Shown here piece by piece: positions 1 through 8,946 of a stretch of DNA of 28,970 nt. Within the stretch, counting starts at the first letter, position 1, and each line of letters opens with the position of its first letter. The translations under genes and the position numbers were made by a program. The notes beneath the pieces are model-generated. The model searched no databases, had not been told where the DNA came from, and worked only from the letters and a program-made list of their open reading frames with translations. This DNA is from an uncultured Bacteroides sp. (GTDB taxonomy: Bacteria; Bacteroidota; Bacteroidia; Bacteroidales; Bacteroidaceae), in contig UQTJ01000036.1 in NCBI GenBank assembly GCA_900544075.1, positions 1-28,970 on the forward strand. The letters run 5' to 3'.

Positions 1-1
1 T

Positions 2-77
2 GATACCCTTAAGACAATGGAATATTGGCTTCCACAGCTTTCATTCTATTGTCTTTTGGGGTATCTTTATTTTTTTT
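2..77 (+). terminator. Intrinsic terminator of an upstream gene outside the window
   Basis: Bases 2-23 pair with 43-65 in a long stem with a wobble or two, one mismatch and a one-base bulge. The arms begin GATACCC and end GGGTATC. The 19-base loop can form a small GCT/AGC stem of its own. A T-rich tract (66-77, TTTATTTTTTTT) follows directly, as expected for a rho-independent terminator read on the + strand. It would isolate leuS from whatever lies to the left. Confidence 0.75.
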
Positions 78-81
78 ATTG

Positions 82-89
82 TATCTTTG
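82..89 (+). promoter_or_regulatory. Promoter -7 box for the leuS operon
   Basis: TATCTTTG at 82-89 matches the Bacteroidota -7 consensus TAnnTTTG exactly and lies about 50 bases before the leuS ATG, just after the upstream terminator. No good -33 TTTG is found at the usual 19-21 base spacing. The nearest, at 55-58, is 23 bases away and inside the terminator stem, so only the -7 element is claimed. Confidence 0.6.
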
Positions 90-140
90 CAAGCAAATTT
101 GGATAAATAACGTAAAATCAAATATATAAAGTACATCGCT

Positions 141-2975
141 ATGGAATATAATTTCAGGGAGATAGAAAAAAAATGGCAACAGAAGTGGGTGGAAAATAAG
201 ACCTACAAAGTTTCGGAAGATGAATCAAAAAAGAAGTTTTATGTGTTGAACATGTTCCCTTATCCGTCGGGAGCAGGACTTCACGTAGGTCACCCGCTGG
301 GATATATCGCCAGCGATATATATGCTCGCTATAAGCGACTTCAGGGTTTCAATGTGCTTAATCCGATGGGTTACGATGCATACGGATTGCCTGCAGAACA
401 GTATGCAATCCAGACAGGACAGCATCCTGCAGTGACTACAGCTGCCAATATCGCACGTTATCGTGAACAGCTCGACAAAATCGGCTTCTGCTTTGACTGG
501 GATCGCGAAGTCCGTACTTGCGAACCTGATTATTATCACTGGACACAGTGGGCTTTCCAGAAGATGTTCAACAGTTATTATTGTAATTCATGCGGTAAGG
601 CTCAGCCGATAGAAAATCTGGTTAAGGCGTTTGAAACAAAAGGTACTGAAGGACTTGACGTAGCTTGCAGCGAAGAATTGAGTTTCACTGCCGAAGAATG
701 GAACGCTAAATCAGAAAAGGAACAGCAGGAAATCCTGATGAACTATCGTATCGCTTATCTTGGTGAAACTATGGTGAACTGGTGTCCTGCACTGGGTACT
801 GTATTGGCTAATGATGAGGTTGTGGACGGTGTTTCTGAACGTGGAGGACATCCTGTAGTGCAGAAGAAGATGCGCCAGTGGTGCTTGAGAGTTTCTGCAT
901 ATGCGCAGAGATTGCTCGACGGACTTGAAACTGTTGACTGGACAGACTCTCTGAAAGAAACACAGCGTAACTGGATTGGCCGTTCTGAAGGTGCTGAAGT
1001 TCGTTTCAAGGTTAAGGACAGTGACATGGAATTCACTATCTTTACAACACGTGCGGATACTATGTTCGGTGTTACTTTCATGGTTCTTGCTCCTGAAAGC
1101 GAACTTGTTCCACAGCTTACTACTGAGGCTCAGAAGGCTGAAGTTGAGGCTTACCTTGACCGCACAAAGAAACGTACTGAGCGTGAACGTATATCAGACC
1201 GCCGCGTGACAGGTGTGTTCAGCGGTTCGTATGCGGTAAATCCGTTTACAGGTGAGGCTGTACCTATCTGGATAAGCGACTATGTACTTGCAGGTTATGG
1301 TACAGGTGCTATTATGGCCGTTCCTGCTCACGACAGCCGTGACTATGCTTTTGCAAAACATTTCAACTTGCCCATCGTACCATTAGTTGAAGGATGTGAT
1401 GTAAGCGAAGAAAGCTTCGATGCAAAGGAAGGTATCGTTTGTAACTCTCCAAAGGCCGGAGCGACTCCATATTGCGATTTGAACCTCAACGGTCTTACTA
1501 TCAAGGAAGCTATCGCTACTACAAAGAAATATGTAAAGGAACATAACCTCGGACGTGTAAAGGTTAACTTCCGTCTGCGTGACGCTATCTTCTCACGTCA
1601 GCGTTATTGGGGCGAGCCATTCCCTGTTTACTACAAGGACGGTATGCCATATATGATTGACGAAAGCAAATTGCCTTTGCAGTTGCCTGAAGTTGCCAAG
1701 TTCCTTCCTACTGAATCTGGCGAACCTCCATTGGGACATGCTACTAAGTGGGCTTGGGATGTAAACGCCGGTGAGGTAGTTGAAAACTTTAAGATAGACA
1801 ATGTAAACGTATTCCCTCTCGAACTTAATACTATGCCTGGTTTTGCCGGTTCAAGTGCATACTATCTGCGCTATATGGACCCACACAACGATAAGGCTCT
1901 CGTTTCTGAGAAGGCAGACAGATATTGGCAGAATGTTGACCTATATGTAGGTGGTACAGAACATGCTACAGGTCACCTGATATATTCACGTTTCTGGAAC
2001 AAGTTCCTGTTCGACCTCGGTGTAAGTGTTAAGGAAGAACCATTCCAGAAGCTTGTAAACCAGGGTATGATTCAGGGACGAAGCAACTTCGTATATCGTA
2101 TAAAGGATACAAACACATTCGTTTCTCTCGGATTGAAAGATCAGTATGACGTTACTCCTCTTCATGTCGATGTGAATATCGTATCAAATGATATCCTCGA
2201 TGTTGAGGCATTTAAGAATTGGCGTCCTGAATACAACAATGCTGAATTTATCCTTGAAGACGGTAAGTATGTATGCGGATGGGCAGTTGAGAAGATGAGT
2301 AAGTCTATGTACAACGTAGTAAACCCTGATATGATTGTTGAACGTTACGGAGCGGATACATTGCGTATGTATGAAATGTTCCTTGGCCCTATCGAACAGT
2401 CTAAGCCATGGGATACTAACGGTATTGACGGTGTTCATCGTTTCTTGAAGAAATTGTGGAGCCTGTTCTATAGTCGTAATGACGAATTCCTTCCTCAGGA
2501 TAGTGAAGCTACAAAAGAAGAGCTTAAGGCTGTACACAAACTTATTAAGAAGGTTACAGGAGACATTGAAACATTCTCTTACAACACTTCAATCAGTGCA
2601 TTCATGATTTGTGTAAACGAACTCACTTCATTGAAATGTCGCAACAAAGCAGTCTTGAGCGACCTTGTAGTTGTTATAGCTCCGTTTGCTCCACATTTGG
2701 CTGAAGAGCTTTGGGCAGCTCTTGGACACACTACATCAGTTTGTGATGCTCAGTGGCCTGCATTCAACGAAGACTATCTGAAAGAAGATACAGTGAAATA
2801 TACAATCTCTTTCAATGGTAAGGCTCGTTTCACTATGGAATTTGCTGCCGATGCAGACAATGATACAATCCAGTCTGCAGTTCTTGCTGATGAACAGTCA
2901 CAGAAATGGATTGAGGGTAAGACTCCAAAGAAAGTGATTATAGTTCCTAAGAAGATAGTAAATGTTGTTCTGTAA
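141..2975 (+). CDS. leuS: Leucyl-tRNA synthetase
   Basis: Class I aminoacyl-tRNA synthetase that charges tRNA-Leu with leucine in the cytoplasm. The class I signature HVGH is at residues 48-51, following PYPSGAGL. The KMSKS loop is at residues 718-722. The CP1 editing domain is recognisable by TTRADTMFG and GTGAIMAVPAHDSRD, the latter carrying the editing-site aspartate region. At 944 residues it is somewhat longer than the roughly 860 of E. coli LeuRS. Part of the difference is a segment near residues 150-205 after an NSCGKAQP motif, which I believe is typical of Bacteroidota LeuRS. The C-terminal anticodon-binding and tail domains are intact. It is the first gene of an operon: yitT starts 9 bases after its stop. 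Start at 141 keeps the usual MEYNFREIEKKWQ beginning. Confidence 0.98.
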   Translation: MEYNFREIEKKWQQKWVENKTYKVSEDESKKKFYVLNMFPYPSGAGLHVGHPLGYIASDIYARYKRLQGFNVLNPMGYDAYGLPAEQYAIQTGQHPAVTTAANIARYREQLDKIGFCFDWDREVRTCEPDYYHWTQWAFQKMFNSYYCNSCGKAQPIENLVKAFETKGTEGLDVACSEELSFTAEEWNAKSEKEQQEILMNYRIAYLGETMVNWCPALGTVLANDEVVDGVSERGGHPVVQKKMRQWCLRVSAYAQRLLDGLETVDWTDSLKETQRNWIGRSEGAEVRFKVKDSDMEFTIFTTRADTMFGVTFMVLAPESELVPQLTTEAQKAEVEAYLDRTKKRTERERISDRRVTGVFSGSYAVNPFTGEAVPIWISDYVLAGYGTGAIMAVPAHDSRDYAFAKHFNLPIVPLVEGCDVSEESFDAKEGIVCNSPKAGATPYCDLNLNGLTIKEAIATTKKYVKEHNLGRVKVNFRLRDAIFSRQRYWGEPFPVYYKDGMPYMIDESKLPLQLPEVAKFLPTESGEPPLGHATKWAWDVNAGEVVENFKIDNVNVFPLELNTMPGFAGSSAYYLRYMDPHNDKALVSEKADRYWQNVDLYVGGTEHATGHLIYSRFWNKFLFDLGVSVKEEPFQKLVNQGMIQGRSNFVYRIKDTNTFVSLGLKDQYDVTPLHVDVNIVSNDILDVEAFKNWRPEYNNAEFILEDGKYVCGWAVEKMSKSMYNVVNPDMIVERYGADTLRMYEMFLGPIEQSKPWDTNGIDGVHRFLKKLWSLFYSRNDEFLPQDSEATKEELKAVHKLIKKVTGDIETFSYNTSISAFMICVNELTSLKCRNKAVLSDLVVVIAPFAPHLAEELWAALGHTTSVCDAQWPAFNEDYLKEDTVKYTISFNGKARFTMEFAADADNDTIQSAVLADEQSQKWIEGKTPKKVIIVPKKIVNVVL

Positions 2976-2984
2976 ATCATATTT

Positions 2985-3881
2985 ATGGAAGCATTGTTAA
3001 AAAGAAAATTTGGCCGGGAGACGAAAGACTACCTGGCCATAACTTTAGGTTTGATATGTTACTCTATAGGTTGGGCTGCATTTCTTTTGCCTTATCAGAT
3101 TACTACAGGAGGAGTGACAGGTATTGCAGCTATAATCTATTATGCGACAGGTGTTGAGATTCAGGTTTCATATTTCATAATTAATGCCGTATTCTTAGGC
3201 TTTGCATTGAAAATACTCGGACCTAAGTTCAGTATAAAGACTATATATGCCATAATCATGCTTACGTTTCTGTTATGGTTCTTCCAAATGTTATTTAAGG
3301 ACGATAGTGGAAAATTGCCAATTTTGCTTGGTCCCGGACAGGACTTTATGGCATGTGTCATAGGAGCCGGACTTTTAGGTTTTGGTATTGGTCTTGTGTT
3401 CTGCCATAATGGTAGTACCGGCGGAACTGATATCATTGCATGGATTATCAACAAGTATAAGGATGTCACTCTTGGACGTATGATGATGTATTGTGATATA
3501 ATCATTATATCCTCCTGTTATTTTATCTTCCATGATTGGCGACGTGTATTGTTTGGCTTTTGCGTGTTGTTTGTCATGAGTATAGTGATAGATTATGTGA
3601 TTAACAGTACCCGTCAGTCTGTTCAGTTCCTTATATTCTCAAGAAAACATGATGAAATAGCTCAGGGTATTTCCACTCAGATTAACCGTGGAGTAACTCT
3701 TCTTGATGGTAAAGGATGGTACAGCAAGCAAGATATCAAAGTAGTGGTTGTTCTTGCAAAGAAAAGTCAGTCGCTCGATATTTTCCGTCTTGTGAAGGAT
3801 ATAGATCCTAATGCCTTTATTTCTCAGAGTAACGTTGTTGGAGTTTACGGTGAAGGTTTTGACCCATTGAAAGTTAAGTAA
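2985..3881 (+). CDS. YitT family integral membrane protein (DUF161/DUF2179)
   Basis: Membrane protein of 298 residues. The first roughly 200 residues hold five or six hydrophobic helices, beginning with a segment ending in LPYQITTGGVTG, which is the glycine-rich YitT signature. A second signature, HNGSTGGTDIIAWI, lies mid-protein. The last roughly 80 residues form a soluble DUF2179 domain (GVTLLDGKGWYSKQ, then VVVVLAKKSQ and IDPNAFISQSNVVGVYGEGF). Molecular function of the family is not firmly known; some members are suspected transporters or permease-like proteins. It sits between leuS and rdgB with gaps of 9 and 3 bases, so it is almost certainly cotranscribed with them. No separate promoter is seen. 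Confidence 0.9.
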   Translation: MEALLKRKFGRETKDYLAITLGLICYSIGWAAFLLPYQITTGGVTGIAAIIYYATGVEIQVSYFIINAVFLGFALKILGPKFSIKTIYAIIMLTFLLWFFQMLFKDDSGKLPILLGPGQDFMACVIGAGLLGFGIGLVFCHNGSTGGTDIIAWIINKYKDVTLGRMMMYCDIIIISSCYFIFHDWRRVLFGFCVLFVMSIVIDYVINSTRQSVQFLIFSRKHDEIAQGISTQINRGVTLLDGKGWYSKQDIKVVVVLAKKSQSLDIFRLVKDIDPNAFISQSNVVGVYGEGFDPLKVK

Positions 3882-3884
3882 ATT

Positions 3885-4460
3885 ATGAAGAAACTGGTTT
3901 TTGCAACAAATAACGCACATAAGCTGGAGGAAATCCGTGCTATATTAGGCGATAAGGTAGAGATTTTGAGCCTTAATGATATAGACTGCCATGCCGATAT
4001 CCCTGAAACAGCAGATACGCTGCAAGGTAATGCAGCATTGAAGGCACAGTATATATATGAGAATTATGGTCTTGACTGTTTCGCCGATGATACAGGCCTT
4101 GAGGTTGAGGCTCTGAACGGTGCACCCGGAATTTATTCTGCCAGATATGCCGGAGGTGAGGGGCATGACTCTGAAGCTAACATGAAGAAACTGCTTTCTG
4201 AAATGCAGGACAAGGATAACCGTAAGGCTCGTTTCCGTACTGTTATCTGCCTGATTGAAGGCGGTAAGGAACATTTCTTCGAAGGAATAGTAAACGGTAG
4301 CATAATTCGTGAGAGAAAAGGCGGAGCCGGTTTCGGATATGACCCTGTGTTTATGCCTGACGGCTATTCGGAAACTTTTGCCGAAATGGGCAATGATGAA
4401 AAGAATAAGATCAGCCATCGCGCAAGAGCAGTCCAGAAACTTTGCGAGTATTTATTATAA
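3885..4460 (+). CDS. rdgB: Non-canonical purine NTP pyrophosphatase (RdgB/HAM1 family)
   Basis: Hydrolyses dITP, dXTP and ITP/XTP to the monophosphates, keeping deaminated purines out of DNA and RNA. The 191-residue protein has the family's three hallmarks: N-terminal LVFATNNAHKLEEI (substrate lysine region), central FADDTGLEVEALNGAPGIYS with the metal-binding aspartates, and C-terminal GFGYDPVFMPDG followed by KNKISHRARA. Length is normal for the family. Its ATG starts 3 bases after yitT stops, so translation is probably coupled. The TAA stop (4458-4460) is itself part of the terminator stem. Confidence 0.97.
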   Translation: MKKLVFATNNAHKLEEIRAILGDKVEILSLNDIDCHADIPETADTLQGNAALKAQYIYENYGLDCFADDTGLEVEALNGAPGIYSARYAGGEGHDSEANMKKLLSEMQDKDNRKARFRTVICLIEGGKEHFFEGIVNGSIIRERKGGAGFGYDPVFMPDGYSETFAEMGNDEKNKISHRARAVQKLCEYLL

Positions 4461-4500
4461 AACAAAAAAGTCAGAGATTTTCTCTGACTTTTTTGTTTTA
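4458..4500. terminator. Bidirectional intrinsic terminator between rdgB and rnr
   Basis: A perfect 20-bp stem (4458-4477 with 4481-4500) closed by a TTT loop. The core is GTCAGAGA/TCTCTGAC flanked by A6 on the left and T6 on the right, so it gives a hairpin plus T-tract on either strand. It overlaps the rdgB stop codon and lies 8 bases from the end of the convergent rnr gene, so it can end both transcripts. Confidence 0.9.
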
Positions 4501-4508
4501 TAATAATT

Positions 4509-6656
4509 TTATTCCGCCAAGACGAAATCAAGCTGTTTCTTTTCCAGATTTGCGCGTGCCACTTTTATCTTGATAGCATCACCAAGGCTGAATTTTTGAT
4601 GATAACGTCTGCCGATAAGGCAATAGTTCTTTTCGTCGAACTCGTAATAGTCATTGCCAAGGTCGCGCATGGCTATCATACCTTCACATTTGTTTTCGTT
4701 TATTTCAACGTAGATACCCCATTCAGTTACTCCGGAGATTACTCCATCGTAAGCGGTTCCGATATGCTCGCTCATGAATTCCACCTGCTTGTATTTGATG
4801 GATGCGCGTTCTGCACTTGCGGCTGTTTGTTCCATGGCCGAGCTGTGTTCACACATACTTTCATACTTGTCGGCCTGTGCACTACGTCCTCCGTCCAGGT
4901 AGCGTGTTAGCAGACGGTGAACCATAAGGTCAGGGTAACGGCGTATCGGTGAAGTGAAATGAGTGTAATAATCGAACGCAAGACCATAGTGACCGATATT
5001 GTGGATAGAATACCTTGCTTTCTGCATTGAGCGCAAAGATACTGTTTCTACCAAGTTCTGTTCGCCCTTTCCGTTTACATCCTTCAACAGACGGTTGATA
5101 GACTTTGATACCTCAGTCTTTGTTCCGCTTGTACGGATTTTATATCCGAAACGTGCGATAAACTGATTAAGGTTGTCCAGTTTGTCAGGGTCAGGCAGGT
5201 CATGGATACGGTATGGGAATACCTTTGCCTTTTTGTTCTTAGGTACTTTTCCTATATGTTCCGCTACGGTGCGGTTTGCTAAAAGCATAAATTCCTCTAT
5301 CAGCTTGTTTGCTTCCTTCGACTGCTTGAAATAAACGCTCAAAGGTTTTCCTTTTTCGTCTATCTCGAATCTCACCTCGCAACGGTCGAAGTCGATAGCT
5401 CCTGCAGCAAGGCGTTTCTCACGAAGAATTTGTGCCAGTTTGTTCAGTTCGAGCACTTCTTCCTTGAATTCACCTTCACCGGTCTCTATGATATTCTGAG
5501 CCTCTTCGTATGTAAAACGTCTGTCCGATTTTATCACTGTATGTCTGATACGATAGTTCTTGACCTCAGCCTTTTCGTTCATATCGAATATCACTGAATA
5601 AGCCAATTTCTCTTCGTTAGGACGCAATGAGCAGATGAAGTTACAAAGACGTTCCGGCAACATAGGTATCGTGCGGTCCACAAGATAAACGGATGTGGCA
5701 CGCTTCAGTGCTTCCTTGTCTATGATGCTGCCTTCCTTGACATAATGTGAAACATCGGCTATATGTACTCCTACCTCCCAAAGTCCCGGTTTCAGTTGTC
5801 TGATAGAGAGCGCGTCGTCGAAATCCTTCGCATCCTTAGGGTCAATAGTAAATGTAGTGACATCGCGGAAGTCCTCGCGTTCGGCATAATCCTCTTTTGT
5901 GATTTCTGCAGAGAGCTTCTCAGCTGCAGCTTCTACAGACTGTGGATAAGTATATGGCAGTCCGTATTCAGCCAGTATGGCGTGCATCTCAGTGTTGTTC
6001 TCGCCGGCCTGTCCAAGCACATCTATAACCTCTCCGAAAGGATTCTTTGCTTCGTCCGGCCATTCTGTAATCTTCACTACAGCCTTATCGCCATTCTTTG
6101 CTCCTTTAAGTTTTTCTTTAGGTATAAAGATATCGTTGGCAAGCGTGCTTGTTTCTGTGATGAGGAAAGCGTAGTTTTTCGAAACCTTCAGAGTGCCCAC
6201 AAAAGTGGCTTTTGCTCTGTCAAGTATTTCTATCACTTGTCCTTCTATCTTCTGTTTCTTACATTTTGCACAGAGGGAAATCTTCACCTTGTCATTGTTC
6301 ATGGCATGGGCCGAGTTTCTTTCAGCAATGAAGATAGGTTCTCCGCCATCATCAGGTATAAACGAGTTCTTGCCGTTGCTTTTTCTTACGAAAGTACCGG
6401 TCATAATCTGACCTCTGTCATTCAGTTTCCATCTTCCCTTTTCTGTTTCAATCAGGAAGTTGTCTTCTGCCATATCCTTCACTATGTCGGTACATAGCAT
6501 TTTGGTAGGATGTGTTGTTAGTTTCAGTCCCAGGAATAATTGCTTAAGGCTTATAGCCTCAGTCGGTTTGTTGCGGAAATAGTTTATGATGAGTTCCGAC
6601 ATCTCTTTTTTCTTCATTCTTTTTCCGCCTTTTTTTTCTTTTTTATTTTTAGCCAT
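4509..6656 (-). CDS. rnr: Ribonuclease R (3'-5' exoribonuclease)
   Basis: Processive 3'-5' exoribonuclease of the RNase II/RNB family, active on structured RNA. The 715-residue protein starts with a lysine-rich tail (about residues 1-17), then a winged-helix RNase R N-terminal domain (about 18-80), cold-shock OB folds (about 85-225), the RNB catalytic domain and a C-terminal S1 domain (about 635-712, with GVISGVTEWGIYVEI). The catalytic cluster DPKDAKDFDD places aspartates at residues 272, 278, 280 and 281, as expected for an active enzyme. It is convergent with the leuS operon and shares its terminator. A -7-like element on the minus strand (TTACTTTG at 6684-6691, one mismatch) is a weak promoter candidate. 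An internal ATG at residue 14 is an alternative start. Confidence 0.97.
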   Translation of the reverse strand: MAKNKKEKKGGKRMKKKEMSELIINYFRNKPTEAISLKQLFLGLKLTTHPTKMLCTDIVKDMAEDNFLIETEKGRWKLNDRGQIMTGTFVRKSNGKNSFIPDDGGEPIFIAERNSAHAMNNDKVKISLCAKCKKQKIEGQVIEILDRAKATFVGTLKVSKNYAFLITETSTLANDIFIPKEKLKGAKNGDKAVVKITEWPDEAKNPFGEVIDVLGQAGENNTEMHAILAEYGLPYTYPQSVEAAAEKLSAEITKEDYAEREDFRDVTTFTIDPKDAKDFDDALSIRQLKPGLWEVGVHIADVSHYVKEGSIIDKEALKRATSVYLVDRTIPMLPERLCNFICSLRPNEEKLAYSVIFDMNEKAEVKNYRIRHTVIKSDRRFTYEEAQNIIETGEGEFKEEVLELNKLAQILREKRLAAGAIDFDRCEVRFEIDEKGKPLSVYFKQSKEANKLIEEFMLLANRTVAEHIGKVPKNKKAKVFPYRIHDLPDPDKLDNLNQFIARFGYKIRTSGTKTEVSKSINRLLKDVNGKGEQNLVETVSLRSMQKARYSIHNIGHYGLAFDYYTHFTSPIRRYPDLMVHRLLTRYLDGGRSAQADKYESMCEHSSAMEQTAASAERASIKYKQVEFMSEHIGTAYDGVISGVTEWGIYVEINENKCEGMIAMRDLGNDYYEFDEKNYCLIGRRYHQKFSLGDAIKIKVARANLEKKQLDFVLAE

Positions 6657-6789
6657 AGCTATTCCTCTATTTGTTAGTTTCTACAAAGTAAGCAAAATAA
6701 ATGGAATAAAGATATAATAGTCCGATTTATTTTCTTGTGAACCTGTAAAAGTGCCACAGTTTCTGATTTTCTGAACTATATATGTAATA

Positions 6790-7644
6790 TTACAGCTTCT
6801 CGGTTATTACGCCTGGCTCAATCTCCAGCTTTGAGAATGCAAACATTTTCTTGCCCAAGTCTTTCAGGGAAGCACCGATATGATATACTTCTTTATCGTC
6901 AATTATCAGAAAACGGTCATGGCTGTTACGGTAAGTTCTTATATTAACAGGTGGGTATTGGTCGTTATGTTTGTCAAGGTCAAGCTGTAGCTGTTTTGTT
7001 ATCTTTTGTGTATAGATGGTGGCGGACACACCAGGATTGCGTTTACTCAACATGAGTAAAACAGATTCATCTACATAGTTGTCTATCAGCAGTAGAGATT
7101 TCTTGGCAGATTTAATAAGGTCGGTTGCAAATTTGTAGGCATCGAATATCTGTCCGTCGAAAAAGATACCTTCTACAGGCGGCAATGATGTACGGACAAA
7201 GAAATCAATCTTTCTCGAATGTTCAGATAAAGTTTCTTTTATTCTTGTAAGCTCTTTTCCCATATCATTAAGGCGTTGATTGACGGAATATCCTTTTAAC
7301 AGATAATCTTTCAATACTCCATTTGCCCATCTTCTAAACAGAATCCCTCTGTAGCTTTTTACCCTATATCCGACAGAAAGAATTAAATCAAGATTGTAAT
7401 ATTCAACTTGTCGAGTAACGCATCTATCACCTTCTTTTTGAACTGTCGCAAATTTTGCGACAGTTGCCATATCTTTTAACTCTTCTTTTAAGGCATTATT
7501 GATATGTTTACCGATTGTTTTTATGTCACGACCAAATAATTCAGATAATTGTTGGCGGTTTAACCAGACTGTTTCATTTTCCATTCTGACCTCCAACCTG
7601 GTTGTTTCGTCCGGTTGGTATAATATTATTTCTCCTTGTTCCAT
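6790..7644 (-). CDS. RhuM-family protein with degenerate PLD-like C-terminus
   Basis: The N-terminal half matches the virulence RhuM / phage-antirepressor-like family. It has WLNRQQLSELFGRDIKTIGKHI (helix-turn-helix-like), then YYNLDLILSVGYRVKSYRG and FRRWANGVLKDYLLKGY. Such proteins are usually thought to bind DNA, but their role is not established. The C-terminal half (about 150-284) contains H242-x-R244-x4-D249 followed by HIGAS. This resembles a phospholipase D HKD motif (HxKx4D...GS) with lysine replaced by arginine, so it may be a non-catalytic or altered PLD-like fold. The gene stands alone between rnr and the epimerase with its own promoter, which fits acquired cargo. Family call is fairly firm; function is unknown. 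Confidence 0.8.
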   Translation of the reverse strand: MEQGEIILYQPDETTRLEVRMENETVWLNRQQLSELFGRDIKTIGKHINNALKEELKDMATVAKFATVQKEGDRCVTRQVEYYNLDLILSVGYRVKSYRGILFRRWANGVLKDYLLKGYSVNQRLNDMGKELTRIKETLSEHSRKIDFFVRTSLPPVEGIFFDGQIFDAYKFATDLIKSAKKSLLLIDNYVDESVLLMLSKRNPGVSATIYTQKITKQLQLDLDKHNDQYPPVNIRTYRNSHDRFLIIDDKEVYHIGASLKDLGKKMFAFSKLEIEPGVITEKL

Positions 7645-7739
7645 ATCCCATTTATTTTATAACATATCTTATTACTTCTGCTTCTTTTGTGATATAATCC
7701 GTGCAACTGTATAGCTTAATCAGCAGAATGTTATATACG

Positions 7740-7770
7740 CAAATATACTTACAAAAACTAAAAGATGCAA
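7740..7770 (-). promoter_or_regulatory. Promoter for the RhuM-family gene
   Basis: On the minus strand, TATATTTG (7740-7747) is an exact TAnnTTTG -7 box. A TTG at 7768-7770 lies 20 bases upstream as a -33 element. This would give a 5' leader of roughly 90 bases before the ATG at 7644. The same intergenic stretch (7645-7915) also carries the divergent promoter of the epimerase gene; I see no RNA gene in it. Confidence 0.6.
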
Positions 7771-7862
7771 TTAAACAATAGTAAAGTCCAATTGTCCTGT
7801 TATGGATTTAAAGTAATATAGTCTGCACTTCAGTTCCAAAAGTCTGAAAACTTAGTTTTCAC

Positions 7863-7893
7863 TTTGTGCTTCACTCGGTTTGCACTATCTTTG
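7863..7893 (+). promoter_or_regulatory. Promoter for the epimerase-dusB pair
   Basis: TTTG at 7863-7866 and TATCTTTG at 7886-7893 are separated by 19 bases, a textbook Bacteroidota -33/-7 promoter. Transcription would begin near 7900, 16 or so bases before the ATG at 7916. This rules out the in-frame TTG at 7880, which lies inside the promoter. Confidence 0.8.
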
Positions 7894-7915
7894 TGCCTTT
7901 ATAATACGGAAAGTT

Positions 7916-8926
7916 ATGAATTACAAAATATTAGTAACAGGAGCCAGCGGATTTATTGGCAGTTTTCTTGTCGAAGGAGGTCTTGCAGAAGGAATGCAGG
8001 TATGGGCAGGAGTGCGCAGAAGCAGTAGCAGGAAGTATTTGCAGGACGGGCGGATACGTTTTGCGGAACTTGATTTTACCGATTCGGACAAGCTTGCGTC
8101 GCAGTTGCTCAAGCATAAGGAGGAGCACGGCGGATGGGATTATATCATCCATTGTGCCGGTGTCACCAAATGTATAGACAAGGCCGGTTTTGAGATTGGC
8201 AACTATTGGGCTACACGCCATTTCATCGAGACTCTTGTGAAACTTTGTATGACTCCGAAGAACTTTATCTTCATAAGTTCCCTCAGCATTTTCGGACCGA
8301 TACGCGAGAATGATTATTCCTCGATATGCGAAACGGATACTCCTGTTCCGAACACGGCTTACGGAGTGAGCAAGCTCAAGACAGAGGAATATCTTCAGGG
8401 ATTGAAGAATTTTCCGTACGTCATATTCCGTCCTACCGGAGTTTACGGCCCTCGCGAGAAGGATTACTTCCTTATGGTCAAGTCCATAAGCAATCATGTG
8501 GACTTTGCAGCCGGATTCAAGAGGCAGGACATAACATTCGTCTATGTAAAGGACCTTGTTCAGGCCGTCTATCTGGCTATTAAGAAGGATGTGAAGTACC
8601 GTTCATATTTTGTAAGCGATGGAGAGGTCTATAACAGCAGCACTTTTTCCGACCTGATACGCAAGGAACTTGGCAATCCGTGGATGATACGTTTCGTATG
8701 TCCGTTGCCATTGCTGAAGGTGATATCTTTCGTGGCAGAAACATGTTCTCGCCTCGTAGGAAAGACAAGTACCTTGAACAGAGATAAATACAAGATTATG
8801 AAGCAGCGCAACTGGAGATGTGATATTCAGCCTCTGATAGATGAATTAGGGTATAAGCCCGAGTATAATCTGGAGCTCGGAGTAAAGGAAACAATAAGCT
8901 GGTATAAGAAAGAAGGTTGGATATAA
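7916..8926 (+). CDS. NAD(P)-dependent epimerase/reductase (extended SDR)
   Basis: Extended short-chain dehydrogenase of 336 residues. The Rossmann signature G9-x-x-G12-x-x-G15 (VTGASGFIG) binds NAD(P). The active-site pair Y149-x-x-x-K153 is in TAYGVSK, and upstream IFISSLSIFG supplies the usual serine. Further family features are FRPTGVYGPRE and FVYVKDLVQAVYLA. Substrate cannot be told; relatives include nucleotide-sugar epimerases and dihydroflavonol-4-reductase-like or sterol-dehydrogenase-like enzymes. The ATG at 7916 is chosen because the in-frame TTG at 7880 would place the promoter inside the coding region. dusB follows after 20 bases, so the two are likely cotranscribed. Confidence 0.9.
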   Translation: MNYKILVTGASGFIGSFLVEGGLAEGMQVWAGVRRSSSRKYLQDGRIRFAELDFTDSDKLASQLLKHKEEHGGWDYIIHCAGVTKCIDKAGFEIGNYWATRHFIETLVKLCMTPKNFIFISSLSIFGPIRENDYSSICETDTPVPNTAYGVSKLKTEEYLQGLKNFPYVIFRPTGVYGPREKDYFLMVKSISNHVDFAAGFKRQDITFVYVKDLVQAVYLAIKKDVKYRSYFVSDGEVYNSSTFSDLIRKELGNPWMIRFVCPLPLLKVISFVAETCSRLVGKTSTLNRDKYKIMKQRNWRCDIQPLIDELGYKPEYNLELGVKETISWYKKEGWI

Positions 8927-8946
8927 ATTAATATAAAACGCATTTT

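Noticed and set aside
5763..6497. 244-residue open frame on the plus strand opposite rnr
   Set aside because: Lies fully inside the RNase R gene on the other strand, with Phe/Ser/Cys-rich content and no motif.
7880..7915. TTG start for the epimerase
   Set aside because: The -7 box TATCTTTG (7886-7893) lies within this extension, so it would not be in the mRNA.
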